Positions 1 through 9,281 are shown, counted from the stretch's first letter. The stretch is 22,423 nucleotides of DNA from JASFQI01 sp050115555 (GCA_050115555.1 JASFQI010000038.1:1-22423); one strand, 5' to 3'. Notes: generated from the sequence alone by a model not told the origin. Numbers and translations are program-made.

Positions 1-132
1 GCAAAGTACCTGATTTGGGAACCTGATAACCGGACCCTGGAGGCCCGGTTCATTCCCTATGACATTCGAAAAACGGCTGAGGCGATCATTGCGGCGGGCA
101 TACCCCGGGTATACGCGGATCGCCTCTGGTGA
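1..132 (+). CDS. Metallophosphoesterase family protein, C-terminal fragment (partial)
   Basis: The first 43 codons are open from the window edge to a TGA at 130-132. They end in a segment containing RFIPYDIRKTAEAI and AAGIPRVYADRLW. This tail resembles the C-terminus of bacterial calcineurin-like phosphoesterases, which typically end with a 'YD...A..I...GLP..LA.RL' pattern. The metal-binding motifs lie upstream, outside the window, so the family call rests on the tail alone. The gene ends 143 bp before ftsH, and a good -10 hexamer in that gap suggests it is not strictly co-transcribed with ftsH. It could be another enzyme with a similar C-terminal helix. Confidence 0.5.
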   Translation, partial: AKYLIWEPDNRTLEARFIPYDIRKTAEAIIAAGIPRVYADRLW

Positions 133-199
133 TTACGCCGGGCAGGGGGTGTGTCCTGGTTTGCGATAAGCGCACGGCATAGGTGTTCTCAAAAAGAAT

Positions 200-228
200 G
201 TCGTAATTCCTCCAGCGATGATTATAAT
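200..228 (+). promoter_or_regulatory. Possible sigma-70 promoter for ftsH
   Basis: A perfect TATAAT hexamer lies at 223-228, inside the palindrome GATTATAATC, about 47 bases before the ftsH start codon. No good -35 box sits 16-18 bases upstream; the sequence near 200-205 matches TTGACA poorly. The call therefore rests mainly on the -10 element and its position. Confidence 0.35.
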
Positions 229-275
229 CAGAGTGGATTTTGTGCATTCTCTATCCCTGAGGAGGATTGTTTCCA

Positions 276-2104
<1,829 letters not shown>

Positions 2105-2108
<4 letters not shown>

Positions 2109-2992
2109 TCCCGAAGGCCGCCTTTTCGCTTTGCTGGAACGGGCGCCGGCTCGACCTGGGACCGCGTACACTGGTCATGGGCGTACTGAATGTGACGCCG
2201 GACTCCTTTGCCGACGGCGGTCGCTACCTGAAAGAGGAGACGGCCATTGAACACGGGCTGTCCATGGCCGCAGAAGGGGCGGATATCCTCGATGTGGGCG
2301 GAGAGTCCACGCGGCCCTTTTCCGATCAGGTCTCTGTGGAAAAGGAGAAGGCGCGGGTCGTTCCCGTGATCGAGGCCCTTGCCCGCAAAGTCGACATTCC
2401 CATCAGCATCGACACGACCAAAGTGGAGGTGGCACGCGCCGCGTTTCAAGCCGGTGCGAGCATCCTCAATGACGTGAGTGCGCTGCGCTTTGATACGGCT
2501 CTTGCCGAGGTGGCCGCAGAGGCCGGGGTTCCCGTGGTGCTCATGCACATGAAGGGCGAGCCGCGGAACATGCAGATGGATCCGACGTACAAGGCCCTGC
2601 TCCCCGAGGTCTTGACCTTTCTTGAGGATGCGGTTCAACGGGCCGTGGAGGCCGGAATCGCGCGGGAACACATCCTGATCGACCCGGGCATCGGGTTCGG
2701 GAAGACCTTCGACCATAACCTCCAGCTCCTGAGGGACCTTTCCGAGCTGTCTAAATTGGATCTCCCCGTGGTCCTGGGGTGTTCGCGGAAGGCCTTCCTA
2801 GGAGGCATCCTGGGCAAGGAGCCGGACGGGCGGGACGTGGGGACCATGGCCGCGGTGGCGGCCGGCGTCCTGAACGGCGCCCATGTGGTCAGGGTCCACA
2901 ATGTGGGCATGGCCGTGGACACCGTTCGAGTCATCGATGCGATTCAAAGGGGAAGTGTGCCGGCTGCCGAGGGCCGAGGCCGGGGTTCGTGA
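2105..2992 (+). CDS. folP: Dihydropteroate synthase
   Basis: Condenses 6-hydroxymethyl-dihydropterin diphosphate with p-aminobenzoate in folate synthesis, in the cytoplasm. The GTG start at 2105 overlaps the ftsH stop (GTGA), and GGAGGAG is present at about 2090-2096. The 295-residue length is normal. Signature segments appear in order: MGVLNVTPDSFADGG (from residue 25, diphosphate-binding loop with Asn29), DVGGESTRP, SIDTTK, ILNDVSAL, VVLMHMKG, LIDPGIGFGKT, LGCSRKAF (Ser227-Arg228-Lys229) and VVRVHNV. Coupling behind ftsH is a common bacterial order. Here the next gene is coaX, not the diadenylate cyclase and phosphoglucosamine mutase genes often found after folP. Confidence 0.97.
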
Positions 2993-3016
2993 ACCGATAG
3001 AAACATTCCACAGGTA

Positions 3017-3098
3017 TTTCTCTCGCAAAGCCGGAAAGATCGCAAAGAAAGAGCCAGATTCGTCTTTTTTCTCAGCGCCGTTGTGTTTTGGCGAGAAA
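3017..3098. repeat. Palindromic intergenic repeat with CGCAAAG units
   Basis: The left end TTTCTCTCGCAAAGCC (3017-3032) and the right end TTTTGGCGAGAAA (3086-3098) form an imperfect inverted repeat. Inside the left arm CGCAAAG occurs twice (3024-3030, 3041-3047) around a related GGAAAG unit. The style matches short CGCAAAG-type repeats that I recall from deltaproteobacterial genomes. It occupies most of the folP-coaX gap and stops 13 bases before the coaX start, so it covers the ribosome-binding region. Confidence 0.55.
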
Positions 3099-3111
3099 CA
3101 GGTCGCATTCC

Positions 3112-3879
3112 ATGCTCCTCTGCATCGACATTGGAAACACGAACATCGTGCTCGGAGTGACGGACCAGGAGCGTATCCTGGATTACTGGCGGCTCCGCAC
3201 GGAAAAGGACATCACGAGCGATGAGCTCGGGATCCTGATCGCCAACCTGTTCGATCACTCCAAGATTCGCAACACGGATATTCAGGAGATCATCATTTCC
3301 TGCGTGGTTCCGACCCTCCTGAACACCATGGAGGATTTTGCCCGTCGATACTTCAATGTTCGTCCCGTGATCGTGGGTCCCGGGATCAAGACGGGAATGC
3401 CCATTCACTACGACAACCCCAAAGAGGTGGGAGCGGACCGAATCGTGAACGCGGTCGGCGCGTACGAAAAGTACCGCAAGGCCATGATCATCGTGGATTT
3501 CGGGACCGCCACGACCTTCGACTACGTCTCCGGGGAGGGAGCTTATATTGGAGGTGCCATTGCTCCCGGTATTACGATCTCCTGCGAGGCCCTGTTCCAA
3601 AAGGCCTCGAAGCTGCCGCGGGTGGAGCTCTTTGCCCGTCCCAGGCAGGTCATCGCCAAGGACACCATCAGCGCCATGAACGTGGGCATCGTGTACGGTT
3701 ATGCGGGGCTCGTGGACGGGATTGTTCGACGGATGAAGGGGGAAAGCCGGGAGGATCTGGCGGTGATCGCTACGGGAGGCCTGGCTCCCCTCATTGCCAG
3801 GGAGTCCCAGACCATCGAACGTGTGGAGGAGTTCCTCACCCTGGAAGGCCTGATGATTATTTTCAAGAGAAACGGGTGA
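3112..3879 (+). CDS. coaX: Type III pantothenate kinase
   Basis: Phosphorylates pantothenate, the first step of coenzyme A synthesis; type III enzymes usually need a monovalent cation and are not feedback-inhibited by CoA. The start at ATG 3112 gives MLLCIDIGNTN, the standard N-terminus, and a 255-residue protein of normal length. A longer frame from 3088 would run back through the palindromic repeat and is rejected. Motifs of the ASKHA fold are clear: phosphate-1 loop DIGNTN (6-11), GADR at 107-110, the catalytic-Asp segment DFGTATTFD (129-137), GGAIAPGI, and ATGGLA near the C-terminus. The ribosome-binding site is weak (ACAGG). The stop overlaps the ldcA GTG start by 4 bp, so the two are translationally coupled. 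Confidence 0.95.
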   Translation: MLLCIDIGNTNIVLGVTDQERILDYWRLRTEKDITSDELGILIANLFDHSKIRNTDIQEIIISCVVPTLLNTMEDFARRYFNVRPVIVGPGIKTGMPIHYDNPKEVGADRIVNAVGAYEKYRKAMIIVDFGTATTFDYVSGEGAYIGGAIAPGITISCEALFQKASKLPRVELFARPRQVIAKDTISAMNVGIVYGYAGLVDGIVRRMKGESREDLAVIATGGLAPLIARESQTIERVEEFLTLEGLMIIFKRNG

Positions 3880-4784
3880 TTCAAAAACCCCCTATACTGC
3901 GAGTGGGGAATCGGGTCGGGGTGATTGCGCCGGCCGGGCCCGTGACCCCGGATGAACTGGACCCGGGCATTCGAGCGCTCGAGGACTTCGGGCTCGAGGT
4001 GGCACCGGGTGAACATCTTTACGACATCCGGGGTTACACCGCAGGGGACGACCGGGCCCGGGCGGAGGACCTGGATGCCATGTTCTCCCGTCCAGACATT
4101 CAGGCGGTGTTCTGTGCCCGGGGAGGGTACGGCTGTATGCGGCTTCTTCCGCGCATCGATATGGAGAGCATCCGCGCGAACCCTAAGATCCTCATGGGCT
4201 ACAGTGACATCACATCATTGCTCTGGGCGCTTTTTGCGGAAACGGGCCTCGTTTCGTTTCACGGACCGGTGGTGAAAGGATTTACTGAACAAGGCGGACA
4301 GGATTTGACCCGCTTCTTTTCCTGGCTTCGGGATCCGGCTCGGCCGCCCGAGATCGACCTGTCCCAAACGTGCCGCGTGCTCTATGGGGGAAGGGCCAGC
4401 GGGCCGGTTTTCGGTGGAAACCTGAGCCTGGTCTCCCATCTGGTGGGAACGCGTTTCATGCCTGATCTGACCGGGGCGATCCTGTTCCTGGAAGAAACCC
4501 GGGAGCCCCTGTACCGAATCGATCGCATGCTTACCCACCTGGCCTTGAGCGGACGACTGGCCCGTTTATCCGGTTTTCTTGCCGGCCGGTTCGGGGAGAA
4601 CGAAACGAGCATAGAGGTGGACGACCTCTTGAGGGAGTGTTTCGAGCCCCTGGGAATCCCTGTACTGACAGGATTCCCTGTGGGGCACGGTCCCGTGAAC
4701 ACGCCGGTGCCCATCGGTCTTGCCGCTACCCTGGACACGGATCGCATGCGTCTCACCTGGCATGAATCGTGCTTCGATATTTAG
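3876..4784 (+). CDS. ldcA: LD-carboxypeptidase, peptidase family S66
   Basis: A cytoplasmic serine peptidase that removes the terminal D-Ala from murein tetrapeptides during cell-wall recycling. It has 302 residues and starts at a GTG that overlaps the coaX stop. The N-terminus (VGVIAPAGPV) and the segments FCARGGYGCMRLLP and MGYSDITSLLWAL are family hallmarks. The expected Ser-Glu-His triad is present: Ser110 in GYSDIT, Glu206 in LFLEETREP and His271 in PVGHGP. No signal peptide is seen. The related MccF immunity peptidases share the fold, but operon context with coaX and the housekeeping block favours murein recycling. A hairpin repeat follows 30 bases after the stop. Confidence 0.93.
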   Translation: MIQKPPILRVGNRVGVIAPAGPVTPDELDPGIRALEDFGLEVAPGEHLYDIRGYTAGDDRARAEDLDAMFSRPDIQAVFCARGGYGCMRLLPRIDMESIRANPKILMGYSDITSLLWALFAETGLVSFHGPVVKGFTEQGGQDLTRFFSWLRDPARPPEIDLSQTCRVLYGGRASGPVFGGNLSLVSHLVGTRFMPDLTGAILFLEETREPLYRIDRMLTHLALSGRLARLSGFLAGRFGENETSIEVDDLLRECFEPLGIPVLTGFPVGHGPVNTPVPIGLAATLDTDRMRLTWHESCFDI

Positions 4785-4813
4785 CACGGAATTTGACCAA
4801 CGGGCTGCCTATC

Positions 4814-4850
4814 GTGGCCAACAACGGTCGAGCAGATTTCTGCGAGACCG
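4814..4850 (-). repeat. Dispersed hairpin repeat, copy B
   Basis: Read on the minus strand from 4850 this begins CGGTCTCGCAGAAATCTGCT and continues CGACCGTTGTTGGCCAC. It aligns with 15251-15288 on the plus strand at 32 of 38 columns, with one gap. The first 26 bases fold as CGGTC, a TC/TC internal loop, GCAG, a four-base loop, CTGC, TC and GACCG. No T-run follows on either strand, so it is not a standard intrinsic terminator. Confidence 0.65.
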
Positions 4851-4936
4851 AAAATGACAAGGCACTCTGCCACATGAATATCGCCCGCTGATCCTGCAAT
4901 ACCGTGCGGAGAATGCACGAGCGAGGCATTTTCAGG

Positions 4937-4965
4937 TTGTCAAGTCCACCTGAAGAATGATACCT
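4937..4965 (+). promoter_or_regulatory. Possible promoter upstream of the mla operon
   Basis: TTGTCA at 4937-4942 (5 of 6 to the -35 consensus) is followed after 17 bases by ATACCT at 4960-4965 (a weak -10). It is the best pair noticed in this interval. If real, the mla transcript would have an untranslated leader of about 255 bases containing the 5124-5152 hairpin. Confidence 0.25.
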
Positions 4966-5123
4966 AAACGCTCATTTTAGGCAGGTTTTCTCCTGCGGGC
5001 CCAAAATGTCCACGCCCCATGCCAATTCTCAACCAGGGGCTCCGAGTCGTCCGCCGACCTTTTCCTAGCCGGGTCCCGGCGACGCCTCGCAAGGGGATCA
5101 TAAGAACACATCCAGGAGGAAGG

Positions 5124-5152
5124 GGATGCGGTGCCGGGCGAGCGCCGCATCC
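5124..5152 (+). other. Strong hairpin in the mlaE leader region
   Basis: GGATGCGGTGC (5124-5134) pairs with GCGCCGCATCC (5142-5152) as an 11-bp stem with one G-U pair and a 7-base loop. A second weaker pairing, AAGAG with CTCTT, follows at 5153-5177. The hairpin lies 76 bases before the mlaE start. No known riboswitch consensus was recognised. Confidence 0.5.
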
Positions 5153-5228
5153 AAGAGGGCTCAGGGAAGCTCTTTTCATAACTCGAGCAGGAGCAGGCGG
5201 CCTGTCGGAGCGGGGTCTGACGCTTGGA

Positions 5229-6017
5229 ATGATCGTGACCAACGCCATTCGAAGGTTGGGAGCTACGGGATTGACCGTGGTTCGTAGAGCGGGTCTCATG
5301 GGCATTTTTCTCGGAGAGACCCTGTTTTTCTGCTTCGCTCCTCCCATCAAGGTGTTCCGCCTTCTGAAACAGATCCATTTTATCGGTTTACAATCTCTTC
5401 TCGTGATTTTCCTGACCGGTTCGTTCACAGGCATGGTCCTGGGACTTCAAGGATATTACACCCTGAACCGCTTCGGTTCGGAGGCCTTTCTCGGGCCCAT
5501 GGTGGCCCTTTCCCTGGTCAAGGAAATGGGGCCCGTGATCTCCGGCCTCATGGTGACAGGTAGGGCTGGCTCCGCGGTCACCGCGGAGATCGGGATCATG
5601 CGGATCAGCGATCAAATCGACGCCTTGACCCTCATGGGATTGAATCCCTTTCGCTACCTGGTGGTACCCAATCTCCTCGCCGCCGTGATCGCCCTCCCTC
5701 TCTTGACCGCCGTGTTCGACGTGGTGGGCATCCTGGGCGGATACATGGTCGGGGTCAAGCTTCTCGGAGTGGGGGCCGGCACGTACTTCGGTGAGATGAC
5801 CAACTATCTGGACGGAAAGGATATCGCCGAGGGGCTGTACAAGTCCCTGAGCTTCGGGATCATCATCGCCTGGATCAGTTGCTACAAGGGATACTACACA
5901 GGCCTTCACACAGGGTTCGGCGCAGAAGGGGTCAGCCGGGCGACAACGCAGGCCGTGGTGTTCTCCTCGGTGTTGATCCTCATATGGGACTACTTCCTGA
6001 CATCGATCCTTTTTTAA
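5229..6017 (+). CDS. mlaE: MlaE family ABC transporter permease (phospholipid transport)
   Basis: Inner-membrane permease subunit of the MlaFEDB-type complex that moves phospholipids between the inner and outer membranes. The ATG at 5229 gives a 262-residue protein, the usual family length, beginning MIVTNAIRRLGATGL. The 70 upstream in-frame codons are low-complexity Arg/Gly/Pro sequence and were excluded. The ribosome-binding site is weak. Several hydrophobic segments span the protein, with the family-typical region around FTGMVLGLQGYYTL, LVKEMGPVISGLMVTGR, AGSAVTAEIG and MRISDQIDALTLMG. It is the first gene of mlaEFDCA, with mlaF 23 bases downstream. Confidence 0.95.
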   Translation: MIVTNAIRRLGATGLTVVRRAGLMGIFLGETLFFCFAPPIKVFRLLKQIHFIGLQSLLVIFLTGSFTGMVLGLQGYYTLNRFGSEAFLGPMVALSLVKEMGPVISGLMVTGRAGSAVTAEIGIMRISDQIDALTLMGLNPFRYLVVPNLLAAVIALPLLTAVFDVVGILGGYMVGVKLLGVGAGTYFGEMTNYLDGKDIAEGLYKSLSFGIIIAWISCYKGYYTGLHTGFGAEGVSRATTQAVVFSSVLILIWDYFLTSILF

Positions 6018-6040
6018 CGGTCCTACGTTGAGGCACAGCC

Positions 6041-6814
6041 ATGGCGGAGGCGGATGCAGCGCCCATCATGATCCGGATTGAAGACCTCCATCGCTCTTTT
6101 GACGGAGTGGATGTGCTTCAGGGCATTTCCATGGAGCTGCGGCGGGGCTCGTTGATGGCCCTGATCGGTCGAAGCGGTTATGGGAAGAGCGTGCTGCTCA
6201 AACACATCGCCGGTCTGCTCCAGCCGGACCGCGGGCGAGTCCTCATTGAAGGAGAGGATATCTCCCGCCTTCGGGGAAAGGCGCTTTCCGGCCTGCGGGA
6301 GCGGCTCGGCTTCCTGTTCCAGGGGGGAGCGCTTTTCGACTCCATGACCGTATACGACAACGTGGCCTTTCCGGTCCGCGAGAAGACGCGCATGCGCGAG
6401 GCCGAGATTCGTGACCGTGTGGAGGGTGAACTGGCCCGCGTAGGGCTGGCCGGTGCGGAAAACAAGCACCCCTCGCAGCTGAGCGGGGGAATGCAGAAAC
6501 GGGCGGCCCTTGCGCGCGAGCTCATCAGCGAGCCGGAGATCATGCTCTTTGACGAGCCAACTACGGGCTTGGATCCGATTATCGGTCACGCCATTTTGAA
6601 GCTCATCGACGACCTCCATAAGAGACTTCAGTTTACGGGTATCATCGTAACGCATGAGATACACAAGGTGTTCGAGATTGTGGATCACGTTGTTATGATT
6701 CACGAAGGGCAAGTTCGAGCGCAGGGAGTACCCCAGGACATCCTGTCGTCCGAGGACCCTGTGGTTCGGCAGTTTGTGCGTGGTGAGATCGAGGGCCCGA
6801 TCTCCGTTCAATAG
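6041..6814 (+). CDS. mlaF: MlaF family ABC transporter ATP-binding protein
   Basis: Cytoplasmic ATPase that powers the Mla phospholipid transporter with MlaE and MlaD. All nucleotide-binding motifs are intact in its 257 residues: Walker A GRSGYGKS (43-50), Q-loop FLFQGGALF, signature LSGGMQKR (from 147), Walker B LFDEPTTGLDP (Asp171, Glu172) and the switch His205 in VTHE. The sequence FQGGALFDSMTVYDNVAFP is characteristic of the Mla/Ttg2A subfamily. The ATG at 6041 has GAGG about ten bases upstream. mlaD follows after 30 bases. No separate MlaB (STAS) gene is present in this operon. Confidence 0.96.
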   Translation: MAEADAAPIMIRIEDLHRSFDGVDVLQGISMELRRGSLMALIGRSGYGKSVLLKHIAGLLQPDRGRVLIEGEDISRLRGKALSGLRERLGFLFQGGALFDSMTVYDNVAFPVREKTRMREAEIRDRVEGELARVGLAGAENKHPSQLSGGMQKRAALARELISEPEIMLFDEPTTGLDPIIGHAILKLIDDLHKRLQFTGIIVTHEIHKVFEIVDHVVMIHEGQVRAQGVPQDILSSEDPVVRQFVRGEIEGPISVQ

Positions 6815-6844
6815 GTCTGGGACGAGGAGAGAACAGGAGGAACC

Positions 6845-7285
6845 ATGCGAAAATTCGATCTTGAATTATCCGTGGGATTATTTATACTTGCAGGGATACT
6901 CTGCCTCGGGTACCTCTCCATCCGCTTGGCCAAGATGGAGGTGCTCGGCGGAAACGGCTACCAGTTGTACGCCGTGTACACGGATATCGGGGGCCTGAAG
7001 GAAGGGGCTGCGGTCGTGGTGGCCGGCGTGGAAGTCGGTCGCGTCAAGAGTATCTCCCTGGAGGATTACAAGGCCAAGGTCATTCTATCTGTTCAGCAAG
7101 GTCTCGAGATCCAGGATGACGCCATCGCGTCCATCAAGACCAAGGGTCTGATCGGAGAGAAGTACATACAGATTACGCCAGGAGGATCAGAAGACATCAT
7201 CCCTGCGGGAGGGAGGATTTGGGAGACGGAACCTGCCGTGGATCTGGAACAGTTGATTTCGAAATTTGCGTTCGGAAAGGTGTAG
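6845..7285 (+). CDS. mlaD: MlaD family protein, MCE domain
   Basis: Substrate-binding MCE subunit anchored in the inner membrane; MlaD forms a hexameric ring that passes lipid between MlaC and MlaFE. The ATG at 6845 is preceded by AGGAGG with good spacing. The 146-residue protein has one N-terminal membrane helix (about residues 8-26), then an MCE domain containing YTDIGGLKEGAAVVVAGVEVG and IKTKGLIGEKYIQITPGG. It is shorter than the E. coli protein (183 residues, from memory) because the C-terminal helical tail is reduced to about 30 residues, as in other compact MlaD proteins. Confidence 0.93.
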   Translation: MRKFDLELSVGLFILAGILCLGYLSIRLAKMEVLGGNGYQLYAVYTDIGGLKEGAAVVVAGVEVGRVKSISLEDYKAKVILSVQQGLEIQDDAIASIKTKGLIGEKYIQITPGGSEDIIPAGGRIWETEPAVDLEQLISKFAFGKV

Positions 7286-7328
7286 CCGGCATTCCAAGTG
7301 TGCTGTTGCAGTGAGAATAGGATGGAAT

Positions 7329-7943
7329 ATGCGAGAGATACTGAGGATTCATGTGGGTGTGGCGGCGGCTTGGGGTTTCCTTCTTTTTGCACTACCCCTA
7401 TGGGCTGCAGGGCCCATGGAGGAAATACGGACGAGCACGGATCAAATCCTTGCCATCCTGTCCGATTCGGAGCTTGAGGCCCCGTCCAAAAAACAGGAGC
7501 GGCTGCAGCGCTTACGGGAAGTCGTGAACGGGCGGTTTGACTGGGAAGCCATCAGCCGGGGGGCTCTCTCGCAGCAGTGGCGTGAGTTGAACGATGCGCA
7601 GAGGGAGGAGTTTACGGCGCTTTTTTCCAAGCTCGTGGAACGGACATACATGGACCGGCTCGAGGACCACTCCGTGACAGAGCTGAACGAGATCCGCTAC
7701 GTGGGCGAGGAGGTCGAAGGGGACCGCGGTAGGGTCCGAGTCGAGGTCGTCACCGATACCAAACAGGAAATCCCGGTGGAGTACCGAGTGCGGAGGAAGA
7801 AGTCAGGATGGCTGGTGTACGATATCCTGATCGAGGGCGTGAGTCTTGTAAAAAACTATCGTGTCCAGTTCGATGAGATCCTGATGAAGAGTTCCTATCA
7901 AGAGCTCCTGGTTCGCCTGAGGGCCAAAGTGGAAGAAGAATAG
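7329..7943 (+). CDS. mlaC: MlaC family periplasmic phospholipid-binding protein
   Basis: Soluble periplasmic shuttle carrying phospholipid between MlaA at the outer membrane and MlaFED. The ATG at 7329 is preferred because it places a signal peptide at the N-terminus (MREILRIHVG, a hydrophobic core, LPLWAAG). In-frame sequence upstream to 7266 would overlap mlaD and bury that signal. The mature part has the MlaC pattern: paired helices with LAILSDSELE and RLREVVNGRFDWEAISRGAL, WRELNDAQREEFTALFSKLV, and a beta-rich region ending KSGWLVYDILIEGVSLVKNYR. It has 204 residues. Spacing to mlaD (43 bases) and mlaA (44 bases) fits one transcript. Confidence 0.95.
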   Translation: MREILRIHVGVAAAWGFLLFALPLWAAGPMEEIRTSTDQILAILSDSELEAPSKKQERLQRLREVVNGRFDWEAISRGALSQQWRELNDAQREEFTALFSKLVERTYMDRLEDHSVTELNEIRYVGEEVEGDRGRVRVEVVTDTKQEIPVEYRVRRKKSGWLVYDILIEGVSLVKNYRVQFDEILMKSSYQELLVRLRAKVEEE

Positions 7944-7987
7944 ACGAGACTGTGAAAGGTGCCACTTCAAGAAGGAGTGTTGATGTG

Positions 7988-8986
7988 ATGAAAAAGGGCT
8001 GCGTTATAGCTGTGTGGGTGTTCGTGGCAATGTGGATTCTTTTCCCTGCCGGGCAGGCCGTTGCCGATTCAACCGAAGCATCACCCACGAGGATCGCGGG
8101 AATCTCCGCAGGAGCACAGGAACCGGTGGATAGAAACGCAGATGGTGCCGGACCGGCCCCCATGCCTTTGTGGTGCACGCAGGGAGGCAGTCTGCCGGAG
8201 ACGGGTACCCTGAACTTGCAGGCCTTTTATCGCGAGTACGAGGCCCAGCGAAACCAATCCCGGGGGACGCTCGGAACACATGCCCCGCAGGTACGCCTGG
8301 CTCAACAAGCGGCTCCTGCGGAGACCGCACCTTCTGAAACGGTGGAACAAGGGGAGATCGAGGCCTACACGTCTTCCGAGAGCATTTCCGATCCTCTGGA
8401 GCCCTTGAATCGGGCGTTCTTTCACTTCAACGACAAGCTCTACTTCTGGTTTCTGAAACCGGTCGCAAAGGGATACAGGACGGTGGTACCGCAGACTGCA
8501 AGGCTGTGCGTACGGAACTTCTTCTATAACCTGGCCGGGCCGATTCGAATGGTCAACTGTATTCTTCAAGGCAAGGTGGATGAAGCCAGTTATGAGTTTT
8601 CCCGCCTGTTCGTGAACACCTTGATCGGTCTGGGCGGTTTGGTGGATGTGGCGTCCGAGGGCATGGACCTGGATCGCTATGACGAGGATCTCGGGCAGAC
8701 CCTGGGGACCTACGGTATGGGGCCGTCGATCTTTATCAACTGGCCGTTCCTGGGGCCTTCCTGCGTGCGGGACACCGTAGGTTTCGTAGGAGACGCGTTC
8801 CTGAATCCCGTGAACTACCTCGTTCCTCAGACCAAGTACAACGTGGCCGTGAAGACCGGGGATCGAATCAATGAAACCTCCCTGAGCATAGGCGATTACG
8901 AGGACCTCAAGCGATCGGCATTGGATCCCTATGTGTCCATGAGAGACGCCTACTACCAGTACCGCAAGAAGGAGATCGCCAAGTAG
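7988..8986 (+). CDS. mlaA: MlaA/VacJ family protein with long N-terminal extension
   Basis: The outer-membrane component that removes mislocalised phospholipid from the outer leaflet and hands it to MlaC. ATG 7988 is chosen because AGAAGGAG (7969-7976) lies 11 bases upstream and MKKGCVIAVW starts a signal peptide ending near AVADS. GTG 7952 is open but lacks this site. Of 332 residues, the VacJ domain begins only at DPLEPLNRAF (135-144) and contains RLFVNTLIGLGGLVDVA, LGQTLGTYGMG and NWPFLGPSCVRDTVG. Residues about 29-134 are Ala/Pro/Glu-rich, probably disordered linker. No lipobox Cys is seen at the signal cleavage region, unlike the lipoprotein MlaA of E. coli. An intrinsic terminator follows at 9125. 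Confidence 0.93.
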   Translation: MKKGCVIAVWVFVAMWILFPAGQAVADSTEASPTRIAGISAGAQEPVDRNADGAGPAPMPLWCTQGGSLPETGTLNLQAFYREYEAQRNQSRGTLGTHAPQVRLAQQAAPAETAPSETVEQGEIEAYTSSESISDPLEPLNRAFFHFNDKLYFWFLKPVAKGYRTVVPQTARLCVRNFFYNLAGPIRMVNCILQGKVDEASYEFSRLFVNTLIGLGGLVDVASEGMDLDRYDEDLGQTLGTYGMGPSIFINWPFLGPSCVRDTVGFVGDAFLNPVNYLVPQTKYNVAVKTGDRINETSLSIGDYEDLKRSALDPYVSMRDAYYQYRKKEIAK

Positions 8987-9124
8987 GGATCAAGACGTCG
9001 ATGCTCGAATCGTCCGGCCGTTTGGCTGAGCCCGATGTTGTGCGGAATAAAGGAGAACGACCTCTTCGAATGAACCCGAAAGCATGAGGGGGAGCGGTCT
9101 CGGTAGACAGTCTGAACTCGAGAA
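8987..9124 (+). other. Interval between mlaA stop and terminator
   Basis: No ORF with coding character is present between the mlaA stop and the terminator stem. The stretch is the 3' untranslated region of the mla transcript. It contains locally complementary purine and pyrimidine segments, so a 3'-derived small RNA ending at the terminator is possible but unsupported. Confidence 0.3.
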
Positions 9125-9160
9125 GCCCGAAATGGGGAAGTCGTTTCGGGCGCTTTTTTT
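9125..9160 (+). terminator. Intrinsic terminator of the mla operon
   Basis: GCCCGAAA (9125-9132) and TTTCGGGC (9144-9151) form a perfect 8-bp stem with an 11-base loop, followed by GC and seven T residues (9154-9160). It is oriented to end plus-strand transcription 139-174 bases after the mlaA stop. Confidence 0.9.
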
Positions 9161-9209
9161 CTCTGGGCTTGACTGGCGATCGGGTGATCGACAAAAACTT
9201 GTGAGCCTC

Positions 9210-9227
9210 ACCACGAAGCACACGAAG
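9210..9227 (+). repeat. Short ACCACGAAG-type direct repeat
   Basis: Two 9-base units, ACCACGAAG and CACACGAAG, are adjacent between the mla terminator and cobO. Reiterated CACGAAG strings are familiar to me as dispersed intergenic sequence in deltaproteobacterial genomes; with two units here the assignment is tentative. Confidence 0.35.
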
Positions 9228-9281
9228 AAATGAGTCTATGAAAACTCGCATGCGGCCTATAAATGGAAAGGATACAAAACT

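Larger units (their letters stand above)
4785..5228. other. Gene-free interval between ldcA and mlaE
   Basis: This 444-bp stretch holds no ORF with recognisable protein features. The open frame that extends mlaE upstream to 5019 is rich in Arg, Gly and Pro and looks non-coding. The stretch contains one copy of a hairpin repeat (4814-4850), a weak promoter-like pair (4937-4965), two adjacent small stem-loops at 4962-4998 (CCTAAA/TTTAGG and GCAGG/CCTGC), and a strong hairpin at 5124-5152. Confidence 0.6.

Noticed and set aside
5019..5228. N-terminal extension of MlaE by 70 residues
   Set aside because: The sequence is Arg/Gly/Pro-rich, contains the 11-bp hairpin, and the family normally starts near the internal ATG at 5229.
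9161..9281. Cobalamin riboswitch upstream of cobO
   Set aside because: No B12-box-like sequence or multi-stem architecture was recognised, and the gap after the terminator (121 bases) is short for one.
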